From Chiua virens (lineage: Eukaryota; Basidiomycota; Agaricomycetes; Boletales; Boletaceae): a DNA stretch of 64,000 bases. The DNA is taken from NCBI GenBank assembly GCA_019787685.1, contig JAHNUO010000005.1:248001-312000 (forward strand). The letters run 5' to 3'. Shown here piece by piece: positions 45,568-58,082 of the stretch. The notes below the pieces were generated by a model, which worked only from the letters and a program-made list of their open reading frames with translations, was not told the origin of the DNA and did not search any database. Positions within the stretch are counted from its first letter, which is position 1, and each line of letters begins with the position of its first letter. Both the position numbers and the translations under genes were made by a program.

Positions 45568-48500
45568 CCTGTTTCAAGCACCCCATTTGTCACATGACGT
45601 CCTATCGTTGATGGGGTTGCTAATACATATATGTTTGATGGACGGTTCCCCACGATTTCGGAGGCCGTTGCCATGCTGATTTATGCGGAATCTGACTCGT
45701 CCAGTTCGGCGGGAATGCAAATACTGACAACGGAATGTATTTTTGTTGAAACATTTCAAAACAGTGTCCGCGGATGTTCTAACGTTCTTCGCGACGTAAT
45801 AGCCAGCGCTTGGCGGCGTTAGGAGTGTTGTTAGCAACATTCAGCGTTTCCCTCCTAGCTGCCAGCGAACCTCGCTAGCTTACCCGATTTGGCATAGTCA
45901 TAAGGACCTTGACGTGGCTAATGCAGGCTACTAGTGCTCGAACTATCGCAAGCTTCAGCTTGCTCGAAGAAAATCCTATTAGAAAGATAGCCAAGAATTC
46001 CAAAACCAGAATTTTGTTGAAAAAATCTAAATTTGTATTGACCAATGTTCTAAAGTAGGTCAAGCTTATCGGTCCAGCTACTTCTTGTGGCTTGACGCTA
46101 CTAGTAGACCCCAGCCGCACGAGTTGATTAACGTCATTGGTCGACCCACGATGAACTGGGGCATTGGGGAGATAGGCATTATTTTTCTCCGCTCATGTCC
46201 CGTTCAAGTTGATGTACAATCACTCCATGTAGGACAATACATAATACTACTAGCTAGAAAGGTGCACCCGCGCCCCGTCGGCCGGCTATCGCTCGAGTGC
46301 CTCAACAGGCGGGCGTAAGTCTGAGGCTCCAACGAACCCACCTTCGAATCAGTGGCGGCCAGTGGTGATAGCTGGCGAGTTTCGCGCGCACTGATGCGTA
46401 ATGGCGAAACAGATGGGCCCAGAGTAAGTAAAGAGCCAAGCACGGTCGACGATAGGAAAGTGGAGTAGGCGACATGACAGGGTGTGAGGGTATGACGAGT
46501 AGGGAGCTGCACGTGTGTATAGCCTGAGGCGACGTGAGTAGCAACATCAGCATGTCGGATCATGACGCTTGCTCCCAGAGCGATCCGAGACCCTGTCCCT
46601 TCCGTTGCGTGAGCTCTGAGTGTTGCTTTGTAGCTTCGGTGAAACGTGGAGAGAGACGTCTCGTGAACGTGGTCATTTTCATTTCATATCGACTGACTCG
46701 GACGGCAGTGAATAAGAAAGCCACGACTCACGAGGAAGATCCGAGCAATCCCGCTAGTTTACCTGATTTGACATCATTGTCAGAAATTCGGGGGTTGCCA
46801 AGTTGATTGGCAATGCCTTTGCGAAAATCGCAAACCTTGAGAACAATCCTGAAATGCATGTCAGTGTGTCTAAGAGAAAGTTTGGGCCCACAGCGCTAGT
46901 GCATTGTTGATACAATTCATTTGCATCGATGAATGTTCTACGTCAGTGGGTATGTACCATTGCTCTATCTGGTGACTCGTCGTGAGAGAGAAACCAGTCT
47001 TGAACGTGTTGTTATGAAGGACCAGCATCTTGGTTTCGGTTGCCTTGGAGCGCAACTGACAAGAACTTGAGGGCTGCGAAGACGAGGAACCTCGCTACTA
47101 GTGGTTGACCCGATATGGGATCGTCACAGCGGACAACTCGAACGTTGCCAATACCCTTACGAAGATCGCAATCCCTGAGAATATTCCAGAGCCACCCTAC
47201 CTACTCCGTGTCAGAGCTGTGGGTACAATTCTCCGCAGAAATGAGTTGCCCGCTCGGAGGTCACGCGGATCAAGATTGGTTCTCTATTGCCGATGGGTTC
47301 ATATCACATGATCTCCTTTTATGCCAGTTTCAATTGGTCCAGAACTCGTAGTTAATCCAAAATCGCTGGCGTACGGCCAAAGTCCTCCCAAGCTGACACC
47401 GTGACGGACACGTCGATATCAGCTCCTTTCGCACAGCCTTCCCTTCCCATTTCGTCTCTAATCCACACAAATGAGCCTGTTGTGTTGGATGGTTCTCACA
47501 ACAACTCGAACGATCCAATCATACAAGTTGAGAATGAACTGAAGTGAAGCCCAGGCTGGACGAACTAGAGGCGGCTGGTGTTCTTCAACGTTCTAACCGA
47601 ATGGACCTTGCAGAGCTTCTTAATCCGTCCGCGGAGGTACACAATATCTGCGATGCGACGGACAGGGACATCTGTGACGCTGTCATGGAGGCGAAAGCAG
47701 CACGAGAAAGGCCGATTACGATAGGACAAGTGATGCGGTGGCGGACGGTGACTCGGATGAAAAGGATGTGCCGCCCCACTCGCGATCATTGAGGAATTAA
47801 TGGCTTTCACAAGATATATTCGACAACCCAATCCTGAAAAAAATTCAAGTCGATGGTGCCCACTGGCATGGTTGGGAAGAGCTCACGCGCTCTCGAGATG
47901 CAGCGTACTCTACCGGGTAGAATACAAAGGCACCTGAATAATGAAAAATTCTTGTTATTTGTCGGCCTCACTCGAGACCCCTGTCCCGAGAGGTATGGGT
48001 TGTTACAGCTTCGACTGTACACGCTTGCCTTTGAAATTGCCAGCGGTCAACCTTGTCAGCTTGTCCACCAGTGTGGCAAAATGTGGGTCGCTTGAGATTT
48101 GATACCGACTTGGCTCCATAAACCAAGTGAGGTAAAGAAGCACTAATTGCGTGCTATTGACGTCGGATTCAGATCCATTTGGGCATCCTGCACATCCTGC
48201 ACGAATATGTCGGACAATGACGGCTTAGCGAACATCGTGTCTTCTCGGGATTGAGAAGGCGCCATATGATTGTGCGCGCAAGAAGAATACTTCCCGCCTG
48301 ATTAAAGGATACGAGGCGTGTGGGACTAAAACATCCAAGGGTAGGACATACTAGGCTTAAGCTATCCCTGGTTCAGAGACGAGGAGATACACATTAGCGC
48401 TGGGTAGACACGGAGATGAAATAAAAGTTATACAGGGAAGTTATATTTGAAGCGTGCATCGATCACGAACTGAAGAACTCCAAGTTGGGTTAGTACAAGA

Positions 48501-48774
48501 TCGCTATTACCCCCTTGATTGACTTGGCGACAACAAGCGGTCCCGCCCTAGCGATTCAGATTACATAATATACGGCTAGCACCCCCATTTTGTTGCCATT
48601 TTGCGTACCTTTTTATCCCCGGATCACATAATCCGACCAAAAAACGTTCCTCGGATATGATGCAAGTCCCGACCGTGACCGTTGGCTGTAGGTATATAAG
48701 GAGCTCAGTATACCGCCCACAAACTCACTCCACTCGTCCGGGATATTGAGCAGCCATTCCTGCCATCCGTAATC
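45568..48774. other. gene-poor region with degenerate repeats
   Basis: About 3.2 kb without an intact gene. A roughly 100-bp sequence recurs in diverged form near 46745-46855 and 47090-47190 (both contain TCGCAA followed by TTGAGAA or CTGAGAA), with a weaker relative near 45900-46000. A possible transposase scrap lies at 47544-47792. This looks like old transposon debris. Confidence 0.4.
47544..47792 (+). pseudogene. possible transposase fragment
   Basis: An open stretch with ELLNPSAEVHNICDATDRDI and DAVMEAKAARE. Agaricomycete DNA-transposon proteins often carry a similar acidic segment (NP-x-E followed by TDxxIxxAVMxAxxAxE) shortly before their C-terminus. No DDE triad or terminal repeats were found, so this is a tentative call. 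It could also be chance. Confidence 0.3.
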
Positions 48775-51109
48775 ATGTCTACTATTTCCCGATACCCCTC
48801 CGAACTCCTTTTCACCATCTGCGCACACATCTATGCCTCGGGCCTACCATCCGCCAGAAGCTCCTTGGATCCCATCGCGCTTGGGGACCATGGTACTCCA
48901 ACCGCCTTGCCGTCGTCCATGCCCCCTAGTAACTCTCCGGAACCGCTCGTGCGCAGGACCTTGGTAAACCTTTGCTTCGTTAATCATGCGTGGTACGATG
49001 CTGCCAAGCCTTGGTTGTGGCAGAGAATCGAGGTTCGCCTTCCTCGGAGCTGGCTTGCACTCGTAGATGAGATAACCGGCGGAGAAGATCAATCTGTCGA
49101 GGACCATACTGCTCTCGCCGTCGAACAATCTATCCATGCCGCTACCAAGGCTGCTCTTGCAACTACCACCGACGGAGGGGCTTCCGATGAGGAGGAAGCC
49201 CTCGAAAAATGGAAGGAGTCCATTCTTGAGACTCTAAACAGTCCAGACGGATCCATTCCTCCCTTTTTATTGTCTCCACCCGCATCTCGTGATCCGAGTC
49301 CTCGGCGTCTTCGGGCGAAGAGTCAAAGTCCTGCGCGGTGGAAGATCTTGCGTTCCATCAATGATGCAGTCCGAGATGTCATTCAAAGAAATCAACTCGA
49401 TGTTTATAGTAAGCTTTATTCTTTTGTTTTCTCACGTCTCGCTGAACACTTTTGGATCTAGTTCCAACATTACATGACTCACGCCCCGGAAGGTTTGTAC
49501 AGCACCTTGATTTCAACCATTTTCGGACCATCGGTATGCGTCGATCTGTTGAGGAAGGTGTGACCAGCCGTTTCGTTACTGGCGAACGTGTGGGGGCAAT
49601 TCTGAAGGTTCGTTTTACATCATTTTACTTGTCTTTCGGCGCATGTGCGTTAATTAATACTACCCTGTAGGAAATGCCGAACCTGACCGCGTTTGGCGCC
49701 ACTGAATACATGGACGGAGCGCTCACGTTACCTGTTTTGAACGAGCTATTTCTCCGGGGTTCTCCCTCACAGGGTATACGGGGTCGTCCGTCACGTGGAC
49801 GTGGACCTTCCGATGATCTCGAAGAGGACGATCGTGAGAGAAGGCGGGACTGCAAAGATCTCGAAGCTGTTGATTTGGCTGGTTGCGTTAGCGCTGTCTT
49901 TGTTGGAGCACTCACCGAGTTTGTCAAAACCCACTTACTCCCCCAAGATGGTCATTCAAGTGGAAGTGAAGACGAGGATCGCATAGAAGCTAGACGTTCT
50001 CGGACTGTCCGTTTTTCCCGAGAAGAGTCGTTAACATTCCCCGGTCTTCTACGACTCTGTCTACGTGGCGTGAAATCCATCCAGCCACGTATTCTTACTC
50101 CGTTCGTTCTCGCCTTTCCTTCGCTTACCCACCTCGACCTCTCTGCCACACGTGTAACGCCAGAATTACTTGGCGCTTTGGGCGATTCGTCTGCGAGACT
50201 TCGTTCACTTGCTTTGGCCCGATGCACCCGTTTGACCGGAAAGTCGATCAGAGATTTCCTCGTCCAAGCTCCCGCAGCTGCTCACATTCAACAGCTCACT
50301 CTCTATGGTGATCAAACTTTCCCATCCCCGCTGTCTACCGATGATCTACGCGAAATTTTCACCCTCGCGCCGTGCTTCACCAGCGGCGAGCTCACATACC
50401 TCGACTTATCTAGCTCTCCGGTAACCAAGGAGCTGCTAGAGGACGTATGCAGACCACAGCCGAAGCTACGCTCGTTAGGTCTCTCGTATATCCCCGAGCT
50501 TGAACTGGAGGCGATCGCCACGTTCCTCAAGACGAAAGCTGCCCACGTTGAGGTACTGACCCTGATATCCACATCACCGGAGCTCGACTGGGGCCGAGGA
50601 GGTGCTGGGATAGGAGGGCCACGAGTTTCCGCACGTCAAGCATCCATCACATTGCACGCGAAAATTATCGGGCCGTTGTGTACACCCCCGTACACGTCCA
50701 TTCTTAGCCCCGAACCTATTGTCCCACAGGCACCCACTCGTCTTCGTATCATCGAACTGTCCATTCCTGCACTTGTCAGCCTCGGTTTTGGTGCTGGAAC
50801 GTGGCGAATCATTCGGAGCAAAGGAGGCAGGGGCTGGTACGTTGACACAGCGAGCGGGTGGGTCGGCGGGGAACTACAAAGGAGACTCTCGTCAGATCAT
50901 CCTTTACGAGCTGAGATGGAGCGGCTAGCCGACGCCAATGGGAATGTTAACAGCGGGGTAGGGTGGCATGCGAGAAAGATGGAGGTATGTAACGTATAGT
51001 TCGTCGCAAGGTTGGGCTAACATTCCCCATTCAGGTTTTGCATGGCCATGGCATGTTAGGTCGCGAAGATGGTTTATACGGCGCTGTTTCGTTTGCCTAC
51101 CAGGGGTAA
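48775..51109 (+). CDS. F-box-like leucine-rich-repeat protein
   Basis: Four exons, 48775-49408, 49462-49607, 49671-50984 and 51035-51109, joining in frame for about 720 residues. The N-terminus (YPSELLFTICAHIY, LCFVNHAWYDAAKPWLWQRIEV) is F-box-like. Later parts show leucine-rich repeats: LRLCLRGVKSIQP, FPSLTHLDLSATRVT, LRSLALARCTRLTGKSI, ELTYLDLSSSPVTKELL, LRSLGLSYIPELEL. Acidic inserts (SDEEEALEKWKE, DLEEDDRERRRD) break the repeats. F-box/LRR proteins usually recruit substrates to SCF ubiquitin ligases; the target is unknown. The C-terminal segment (GAGTWRIIRSKGGRGWYVDT) is characteristic of this family in basidiomycetes. Confidence 0.75.
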
Positions 51110-53023
51110 CTGGACTAGACCACGGTTATTCGATTGGGTGATATATGGGGATCTATATATCTATTTGGTTTTCATGTTTATTGGAAGAAACGTCATGCTA
51201 TTTATAGACTACCACTGGCAGTAGCTTTCCGACTTACGATTTTCTGTAATTTGCTTTTTCTGAACACGTGCTAACGGGTCAGGAACCTGACGGTAGTATA
51301 CGTACGTTCGGAGTCATCGGTTTTGCCGGTGAAATGTTTATCCACGAGTTTATGCAAACGGTTTGGCATGCCAATATGATCACGGAGAGAATGTAGGTAG
51401 GTCTCTGCCAAAGGCAAGAAAGTGGTTGCCGCAAGTCCTTTATAAGGTGGCTTTTGTGAAAAGAAGAGAAGAACATATGAATTCCCCTGTTCTTTTTATT
51501 TCTGTCCTCCCCTATCAGCCTCGTAGTAGAACCGAAATGCGGGTGCTACCCCAGACTCGGAGCTGACACCATGTCAAATTTAACGGACCATGCTAATGCC
51601 AGGATGCCACCTACTGGGATTAATCTTGTTGATTCGGATGGAGACCACTCGATGTCTGTCAAAACCCACTCATATCTCCGTCTCCGGCACGTCGACCAAA
51701 TCGCTTGCACTGTTACTAAAAACGGCTGCTTCACGAATCTGATGGATCATGGAAGGTCTCAAATTTTAACCGTATTCAGCCAAGGCTGACGAAGTTAGTC
51801 CAAGTCTATATTTCATTGTTGAATGCAGCAGAGCCTATATCGGGCCCTTTCGTTTTTTATCTCCGTTCAGTAACCGGCTCAGATATTGTATAATCGGAAT
51901 GAGAGTCTCCACGTTACCTCTAACTCAGAGCGCCCTAGTAGGCTAAACCTGGCTAATAAATGTCACACAAGCACCCATATTCAAATACTTGGAGTTCGAC
52001 CACGACTCTTTTTGAAAGTTTGATCTCAACGTACTATTTCGGGTCCCAGACTAACTCACATGTAGTTATATGTACACATCCCGATTTTAAGTTAGGGGCG
52101 TACTTTCTAATTCGAGATCTTGAAGGCTATATCGAGTCACTCGCCGGGACTCGACCTGCGCCGATGGTGCCAGTATATTAAGTTGTAAGCACAGGTTACA
52201 AATCAGCTGACCGTACCGTGTCACATGTTTTATCAAGTGACGGAGCTCGCTTCTCAAGGCACTACGCATGTCCGATGATTCGTGTGATGAAGACGAGGTC
52301 CGCAGCTCGACAATGCTCCGGCGTATAGGTGGCGTCATTGCCGGACGGAGCACCCGGGCCGGCTAACACCTCTTACTTGAAATGGTAATGCGAGATTGAT
52401 CCCCGGATGCATGAACATTCAAAAGAGAGCGATTGAACTTGGGGAGGAGGGAAATCGTGACCAGTCGTCTTGCTCTTGGCGGGAGTAACTTGACGGGCGG
52501 GGTGGGGCGATACCGCCGATACGTCGTAAGCCCAGGAAAGTTTGAAATCAAAGGTGCGGTGCGTGCGAGGGTAAGGAACATTCGATTGGAACGTCCTGTT
52601 GTTCGGACTTCTCCGGACCAGACTGGCTGGTGGGCTGCTGATGTGGACCGGGTGGACTCGGCGTGGACTGCGGGTACGATCGTGATACACTGAAATGCGG
52701 GTGTTCGTAAGAAAACACCAGGGCAAAACATGGCAAGAACACCGTTTTTTTGCGGTTCTTTGTGGCATCAACGACAGTCCTTGCCTTTTTTGGAGAAGCG
52801 TTTCGATGCACGAGCCGTGCTCGCAGTCGCCAAGCGCACATCTGCCAAATCACCGCGTCACGGAGCTCAGTGCTGTGCCGTTCAAATAGCATCCTCCGTT
52901 GGAACTTTCGAGTCCCCTTTATTTTCTCTTGTTCCTCTCTGCCTTCTTTCTACAAACCAATAATTCCAAGGTAGATAATAGTGGGTTACTTATTCCTACT
53001 AAAGGTCAACACCTGCGAAACTC
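51110..53023. other. 1.9 kb intergenic region
   Basis: No gene recognised. It should include the 3' UTR of the F-box gene and the promoter of the calcium exchanger, where a T/C-rich stretch (TTTATTTTCTCTTGTTCCTC, 52918-52937) lies about 90 bp upstream of the ATG. Confidence 0.4.
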
Positions 53024-55628
53024 ATGGAGACCCCGCGATCGTCGACTCCAGTGGCACAACCAGGCACTTCAGAGTTGCATTACGACTCCACGCAACTCAT
53101 GATTCCCTCACAAATGGCTGGTACATCCTCGGCGGTGAGGGGTTCAACGACTGATGGAGGAATCCAACGAAAGAAGACCCTTCTTCTGCATCATGCGACC
53201 ACTCTCCTGCAACCTCCCAAGAAAGTCGGACCGGCTCCAACGGTCTGGCAAAGTATACGAGCTATCGTATTAGCGTCCTGTGAGTTTTGTTCGGGAGTCA
53301 CGTCTTCTTCCTCAGACCTTTCTTGTCAGGGCTGAATATTCTTCTTGTTTGTATCCCAATATCCGTGTGTCTTATTTCCCTTTCTCTCTTGTTTTGCGCT
53401 GACATTCCTGGGTCAGTGGGCACTAAATTTTATCTTGCCCGATCAGTATACGCTCATCTTTGTCTGTGTGTCGCCCTCACTCTTGGCACGTATACTGTTA
53501 GCTTACTTTAATAGTCTCCTTTTTGGCCATAATACCTCTCGCCAAGGTGGGTCACTAAACTCGAGGCTTACAACATGGTATTCATGAATCATCAGCTGCT
53601 CGCATTTGCCACGGATGAGTTGTCGATGCGAGTCGGTCAAACCCTAGCGGGCCTCATGAATGCCACACTCGTAAGTACGCCATGATCGCCCTCTTTCGTC
53701 CCCACACAACTCCTTCTGTTTTAGGGAAATGCGTATGTGTTACCTCGTTGCGTGTCCTGTTATGCTTAGCTTTACACACGTTGCCGCAGTGTCGAGCTGA
53801 TTGTGTCGGTACGTTATTTCATCATGCATACCTGCCTTCGCATGTTGATCGTGCGTTCCATCAGATAATCGCTTTAGTGAAATGCGAATTGGACATCGTT
53901 CAGTCATCCCGTGAGTAGAGTCTCTTTGTAAGCCATTTATCACCGAAATCACACTTTCTTACAGTTCTCGGATCTATCCTGAGTAACCTGCGTGAGCCCT
54001 CCCACCCATACCCATACTATTACCTGTGTTTTTGCTGAAATATTTACAGTGCTCGTGCTTGGCATGTGTTTCTTTGCAGGTGGCTTGAGGTTCTCGGAGC
54101 AAGGTTTCGGACTCAGTATGTTTTTGTCAATCGCGTTGTCTTTTATACTGATCGAAATCCCAAAGTCGCCGCGCAGATGAATTCGACTCTTCTGACCATC
54201 AGTGTTATCGCCGTCCTTATTCCCGCTGCTTTCGCGCTGACAGACTCTGGAGGAGATCAAACTGCCCTCCAACAGTGGATCCTTCAAATGAGTCATGGGG
54301 TACGTCCACTGACTCAAGCGATGAATGATAATCTCTGAGTTTTTTCGCAGGTCGCCATCATTTTGCTCTTGAGTACGGTTGTTCTTTCAAGTAATTATTA
54401 CATGATCCACTCAGATTTCTCTGCCCTTCAGTCTATGGGTCGTACCTCTTCTTCCAGCTCTCTTCACACAAAGCTCTCTACCAAGATGATAGTGAGGAGA
54501 TTTTGGAATCAAAGAGATACGAAGAAAACCCGTTCAAGCTCAAAGGATTCCGCCATGGAAAGCGAAATATGGCACCTCAATACACTGAAGCGGGACTGGT
54601 TCTGTCACCTTCGTCCTCTCGGACGCAGGTCCGCTTCACCCAGCCGGAGGACGGGAACTCTCCAGTTGCTCAACCAATCTCCGATCCGGAGTCAGGCCCG
54701 GCCGCGTTAATGACCCCTGAGGAAGAGACTGAAGTACCTCAGATGAGCATCCCTGTTTGTATAGGACTCCTAGTTGCCGTTACCGTGGTATGTTAACTAG
54801 CCATATGCTCTCTTGACGAGAAAAGGATCATAACGTTCTATGTAGTTCGTCGCTGTAACCGCAGAGTTCTTAGTCGACTCCATCAACGGCATGACCGCTA
54901 CTGGAGCAATTAGCAAGGGGTTTGTCGGCGTCATTCTCCTGCCTATTGCGGGAAATGCTGCAGAGCATGTCACGGCAGTCACAGTATCTGTCAAGGACAA
55001 GTTGACGCTCAGTCTGGGTGTTGCAGTTGGTTCTAGCATCGTGAGTTCTACGTCGCATCTTGTTTTTGGAATGAAACAATAATCTCCTACTTTAGCAAAT
55101 TGCACTCTTCGTCATTCCGTACGCCGCGTCCTGCCTCTGATGGTGCTACGTGTACTCACTGGCACCTTTCCGGTTGAATATAGGTTTATCGTTACGTTAG
55201 GATGGATACTTGACAAGCCACTCACGCTTTTGTTTGACCCTCTCCAATCCGTCGTGTTGTTCCTCTCAGGTACGTCCTCGACATCCCATACGATCTATCT
55301 AGCGACGAGTGACTGATAACCTACGACGACCTATGTAGTGCTCACCGTTAACTATGTCGTCCAAGATGGGAAGTCGAACTGGCTAGAAGGGATGATCCTC
55401 ATGTGTACGTGTTCTCACCTCGCGTCGATGCCAAATCTACGTATTGCACGATCGTTGTCGGCTAACCTATGCCATACTTACCCAGCCTTATACCTCATCG
55501 TTGCTGTCACGTTTTGGTACTACCCCGGTACGTTCGCTGTTCAGGAATCTACGTCCCCCATGACTGTCAGTGTCTGACATTTCTTTGTGCCCGTTTCAGG
55601 TGTCACGTCTACTGTACAGTGCAGTTAA
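53024..55628 (+). CDS. VCX1: vacuolar Ca2+/H+ exchanger (CAX family, VCX1-type)
   Basis: Moves Ca2+ into the vacuole against protons. I place 19 exons, all in frame: 53024-53279, 53330-53364, 53417-53465, 53515-53546, 53596-53670, 53725-53732 (8 nt), 53790-53808 (19 nt), 53865-53910, 53965-53991, 54050-54115, 54166-54299, 54351-54372, 54432-54787, 54846-55040, 55096-55118, 55194-55269, 55339-55404, 55486-55527 and 55600-55628. Both CAX repeats are present: GQTLAGLMNATL then GNAVELIVSIIALVKCELDIVQSS, and the second GVILLPIAGNAAEHVTAVTVSVKDKL. Membrane spans include SWALNFILP, LLLVLGMCFFAGGL, TISVIAVLIPAAFAL and LIVAVTFWYYPG. The conserved GNAVE is split over an 8-nt micro-exon. The very high intron density is typical of old basidiomycete genes. 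Confidence 0.9.
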
Positions 55629-56098
55629 GAATGCAAAAAAGGTAACATGTCAACGGGTTCGAGGCTCATCGTGGCCACACGAGCGCCCATCATCCTACTC
55701 ACGCCCCCTAGAACGTTTACCCGTATATCCCTCTCTTATCCTTTCTCCGAAGATCTCCATTCTTACCCCATGGTTTCACGAGTTTATTTGTGTGACACGT
55801 TTCGGATGGACGTGTCACGGATCATGTACATAGCCCCCGCATCTTCTATCACGGACATTGACCTAACGACCCTAAGTGATAAATCCCAAATGGCGTTGTC
55901 TTCGACAAGCTACCGCGGAGCTATTCTGTTACCCTGATATTTCCGTTGTCTAGTTCTAGCCCTGAGGCCTGATGAAATATTTATTCGTTTCGAGCTTCCC
56001 CGCACACGAACGCACCCGTGGTATTCCGTCTCAGGTACAAGATGCCCCATGAACAAACACATTGTATGGTACGCTTGAATTCACACGAAAATTCGACG
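55629..56098. other. intergenic, convergent 3' ends
   Basis: About 470 bp between the stops of VCX1 and the enoyl-CoA hydratase gene. Open frames here lack recognisable features. Confidence 0.5.
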
Positions 56099-57640
56099 TT
56101 ATAATTTGGGCTTGTCCTCGTCGGCCAGCGTAACCCCAGCACTCGTCAGCACGGTCGTCCCTCGTTCTTTGATTTTCGCAGCTGCGAGACAGAAACGAAA
56201 CATGAGATGTTTTCTTTGTGAACAGCGGAAACATGACGCACTGAATATCACCTTGTCGCCTTCTTTCCACATCTCCGTGACCAGGGTTTCCCCTGGGTAA
56301 ACGACACCGGCGAACCTGGAGGCACGGGGATTAATTATCCAGGTCAGTGGAATTCATTATGATGGGCATTCTCCTCGGGAAAGCACAAAAACTGCCCAAG
56401 TATTTTTCCGTGACTTACCGAACCTTGATGTCCTTGTAGGGACCATACGACTTCAAAACATGTTTACCCGCGATCCCCATGAAGCAAAGTCCTTTGTTGT
56501 CATCACACCGCACCCCACAACCCCCATGTGCCGTCAGTACGGAAGAACTCGGCAGTCGAATTGCAAATATGACATACCGTGGAGTATCGGTTTATCAAAC
56601 CCACCCATCGAGGCGAACTCTGGTGAGATCTGGGTCCAACCGACCGATTCAAGAATCAATTTTAAGCATGATCAGATAAAGTGCGGAAATCAAAAATTGG
56701 GATCTCAGACTCCGGTTCACCAAAACAGAAAGGGGCGATCGTACATGCAACGGATTGTAATCACCGCTCAGACTAATTCGATGCATGGGTTGCGGCATGG
56801 GTACCCTCGTTAGCGAGTGCCTGAGATGGGGTGATGAACGAGAATGGACTAACCGGTACAGGGCGGCCTGTGTGAACGACGTCTTTTCTTCCATGACAAC
56901 ATCTGGCGCACGTTTGGGCGGCACGTTCGTTGCGGTCGCTGCGCCCCGGTCTATAAACACAGGTGAGGATACCGAAAGACGTAATCGAGTTCGGCCGAAC
57001 GTACCGGTTCCTATGCGCTTACCCCCAAACCCGCCAGCGCCACGAATGAAAAGCGTGGATTGATTTTCGAGAAGAAGTTGGCCCGTGCGTTTGTCCCTGG
57101 TCTGAACGAGGGTCGTGACGGAAGCGGCTTTACCCTTGTCCAGGACTTCCAGCAGCCTATGCTCCGTATGGTCAATCATGTGGCGCGCTTGGCCGCTATC
57201 GGCCGATGAGGAAGTCGGTGACACACCGAGTTTCGTTCACGAGGGTTGCTTCTGTAGGGATGGAACCCTTTATAGACAAATATTGCTCGCCATGCAAAAG
57301 CTTTGCCTGCAGTTTATGGTTAGAATCGCCACAGGGCGAGGCACCGGCATCCAATCAGAAAGCAAAAAAGTACGGGGTTATAATTCGGGAGCCATCCGAG
57401 GGGTATGCCTGAGCTAGCGGCAAGCTGTGGAATGACCCCAAAAGTAGGAAGAGCTCCAAATTCCTCGTGACCCTCGTACGTCCATTGGAGCTCTTGCTCG
57501 GTAGCACCGACGCCAAGGTTGTAAAGGATCACGTCTCGTTCCGTGTACGAGTAGTCTTGATCTTCCGGTACTTCCTTCTTCGCATCTGCTACCAATTGGG
57601 AGTCCTCAGAATCAACGAAAGCGGTGGGTAGCTTGGACAT
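56099..57640 (-). CDS. peroxisomal-type enoyl-CoA hydratase 2 (MaoC-like hot-dog)
   Basis: Hydrates trans-2-enoyl-CoA to (3R)-hydroxyacyl-CoA in beta-oxidation. Start ATG 57640-57638 ([13 protein letters not shown]). About eight exons join in frame to TAA at 56101-56099. In order: [95 protein letters not shown], the motif LSGDYNPLH with the conserved catalytic Asp and His of hydratase 2, [14 protein letters not shown], and [18 protein letters not shown]. It ends in PKL; a C-terminal xKL tripeptide fits a peroxisomal targeting signal type 1. This is the stand-alone form corresponding to the C-terminal part of yeast Fox2 and human HSD17B4. Confidence 0.87.
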
Positions 57641-58082
57641 GGTTTCGGTTACTTGTAAAGCACGCGTGGGGAAATGCGAGCACGCACCGTGGATCGAAAT
57701 CACATGCCTGTCAATGATTGGAATATTGGCTTGTGAACAATGTGATGAGCCTAAAGATCTCACACACCGATATACAATGAGTATAATCCCCAATGTAATG
57801 GTTATTCTGGGTCGATTATGAATGACCCCTGGGACGAAAGAAAGCAGCGATTCAAACAAGCCAATTGCAAATATCGAAAAATGTAAGCAATAAGACTTCC
57901 AGCCTGAGGACAATATAACTAAAGCTTGGAAGCTCGACGCGACACTGAGTGTTACTTTCCAAGTACCACTCACTTACTGAAATGGACAACTTTGTGTCAC
58001 AGTCGCGATCACGTGGTAAATACTGTTGTGACGCGCCCAGTCTGACGCGTCTTTCTGAACCCACACTCTATTTGCTATCATC
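57641..58082. promoter_or_regulatory. divergent intergenic region, hydratase and DUF7918 genes
   Basis: About 440 bp separates the two start codons. No obvious TATA box. An open frame on the minus strand extends the hydratase frame upstream but lacks conservation, so I treat it as 5' UTR or promoter. Confidence 0.4.

Noticed and set aside
54115..54166. Frame break in the calcium exchanger after GFGL
   Set aside because: Using the acceptor ending at 54165 (ccaaag) instead of the later gcag gives LIAAQMNSTLL in frame, matching the family. No break remains.
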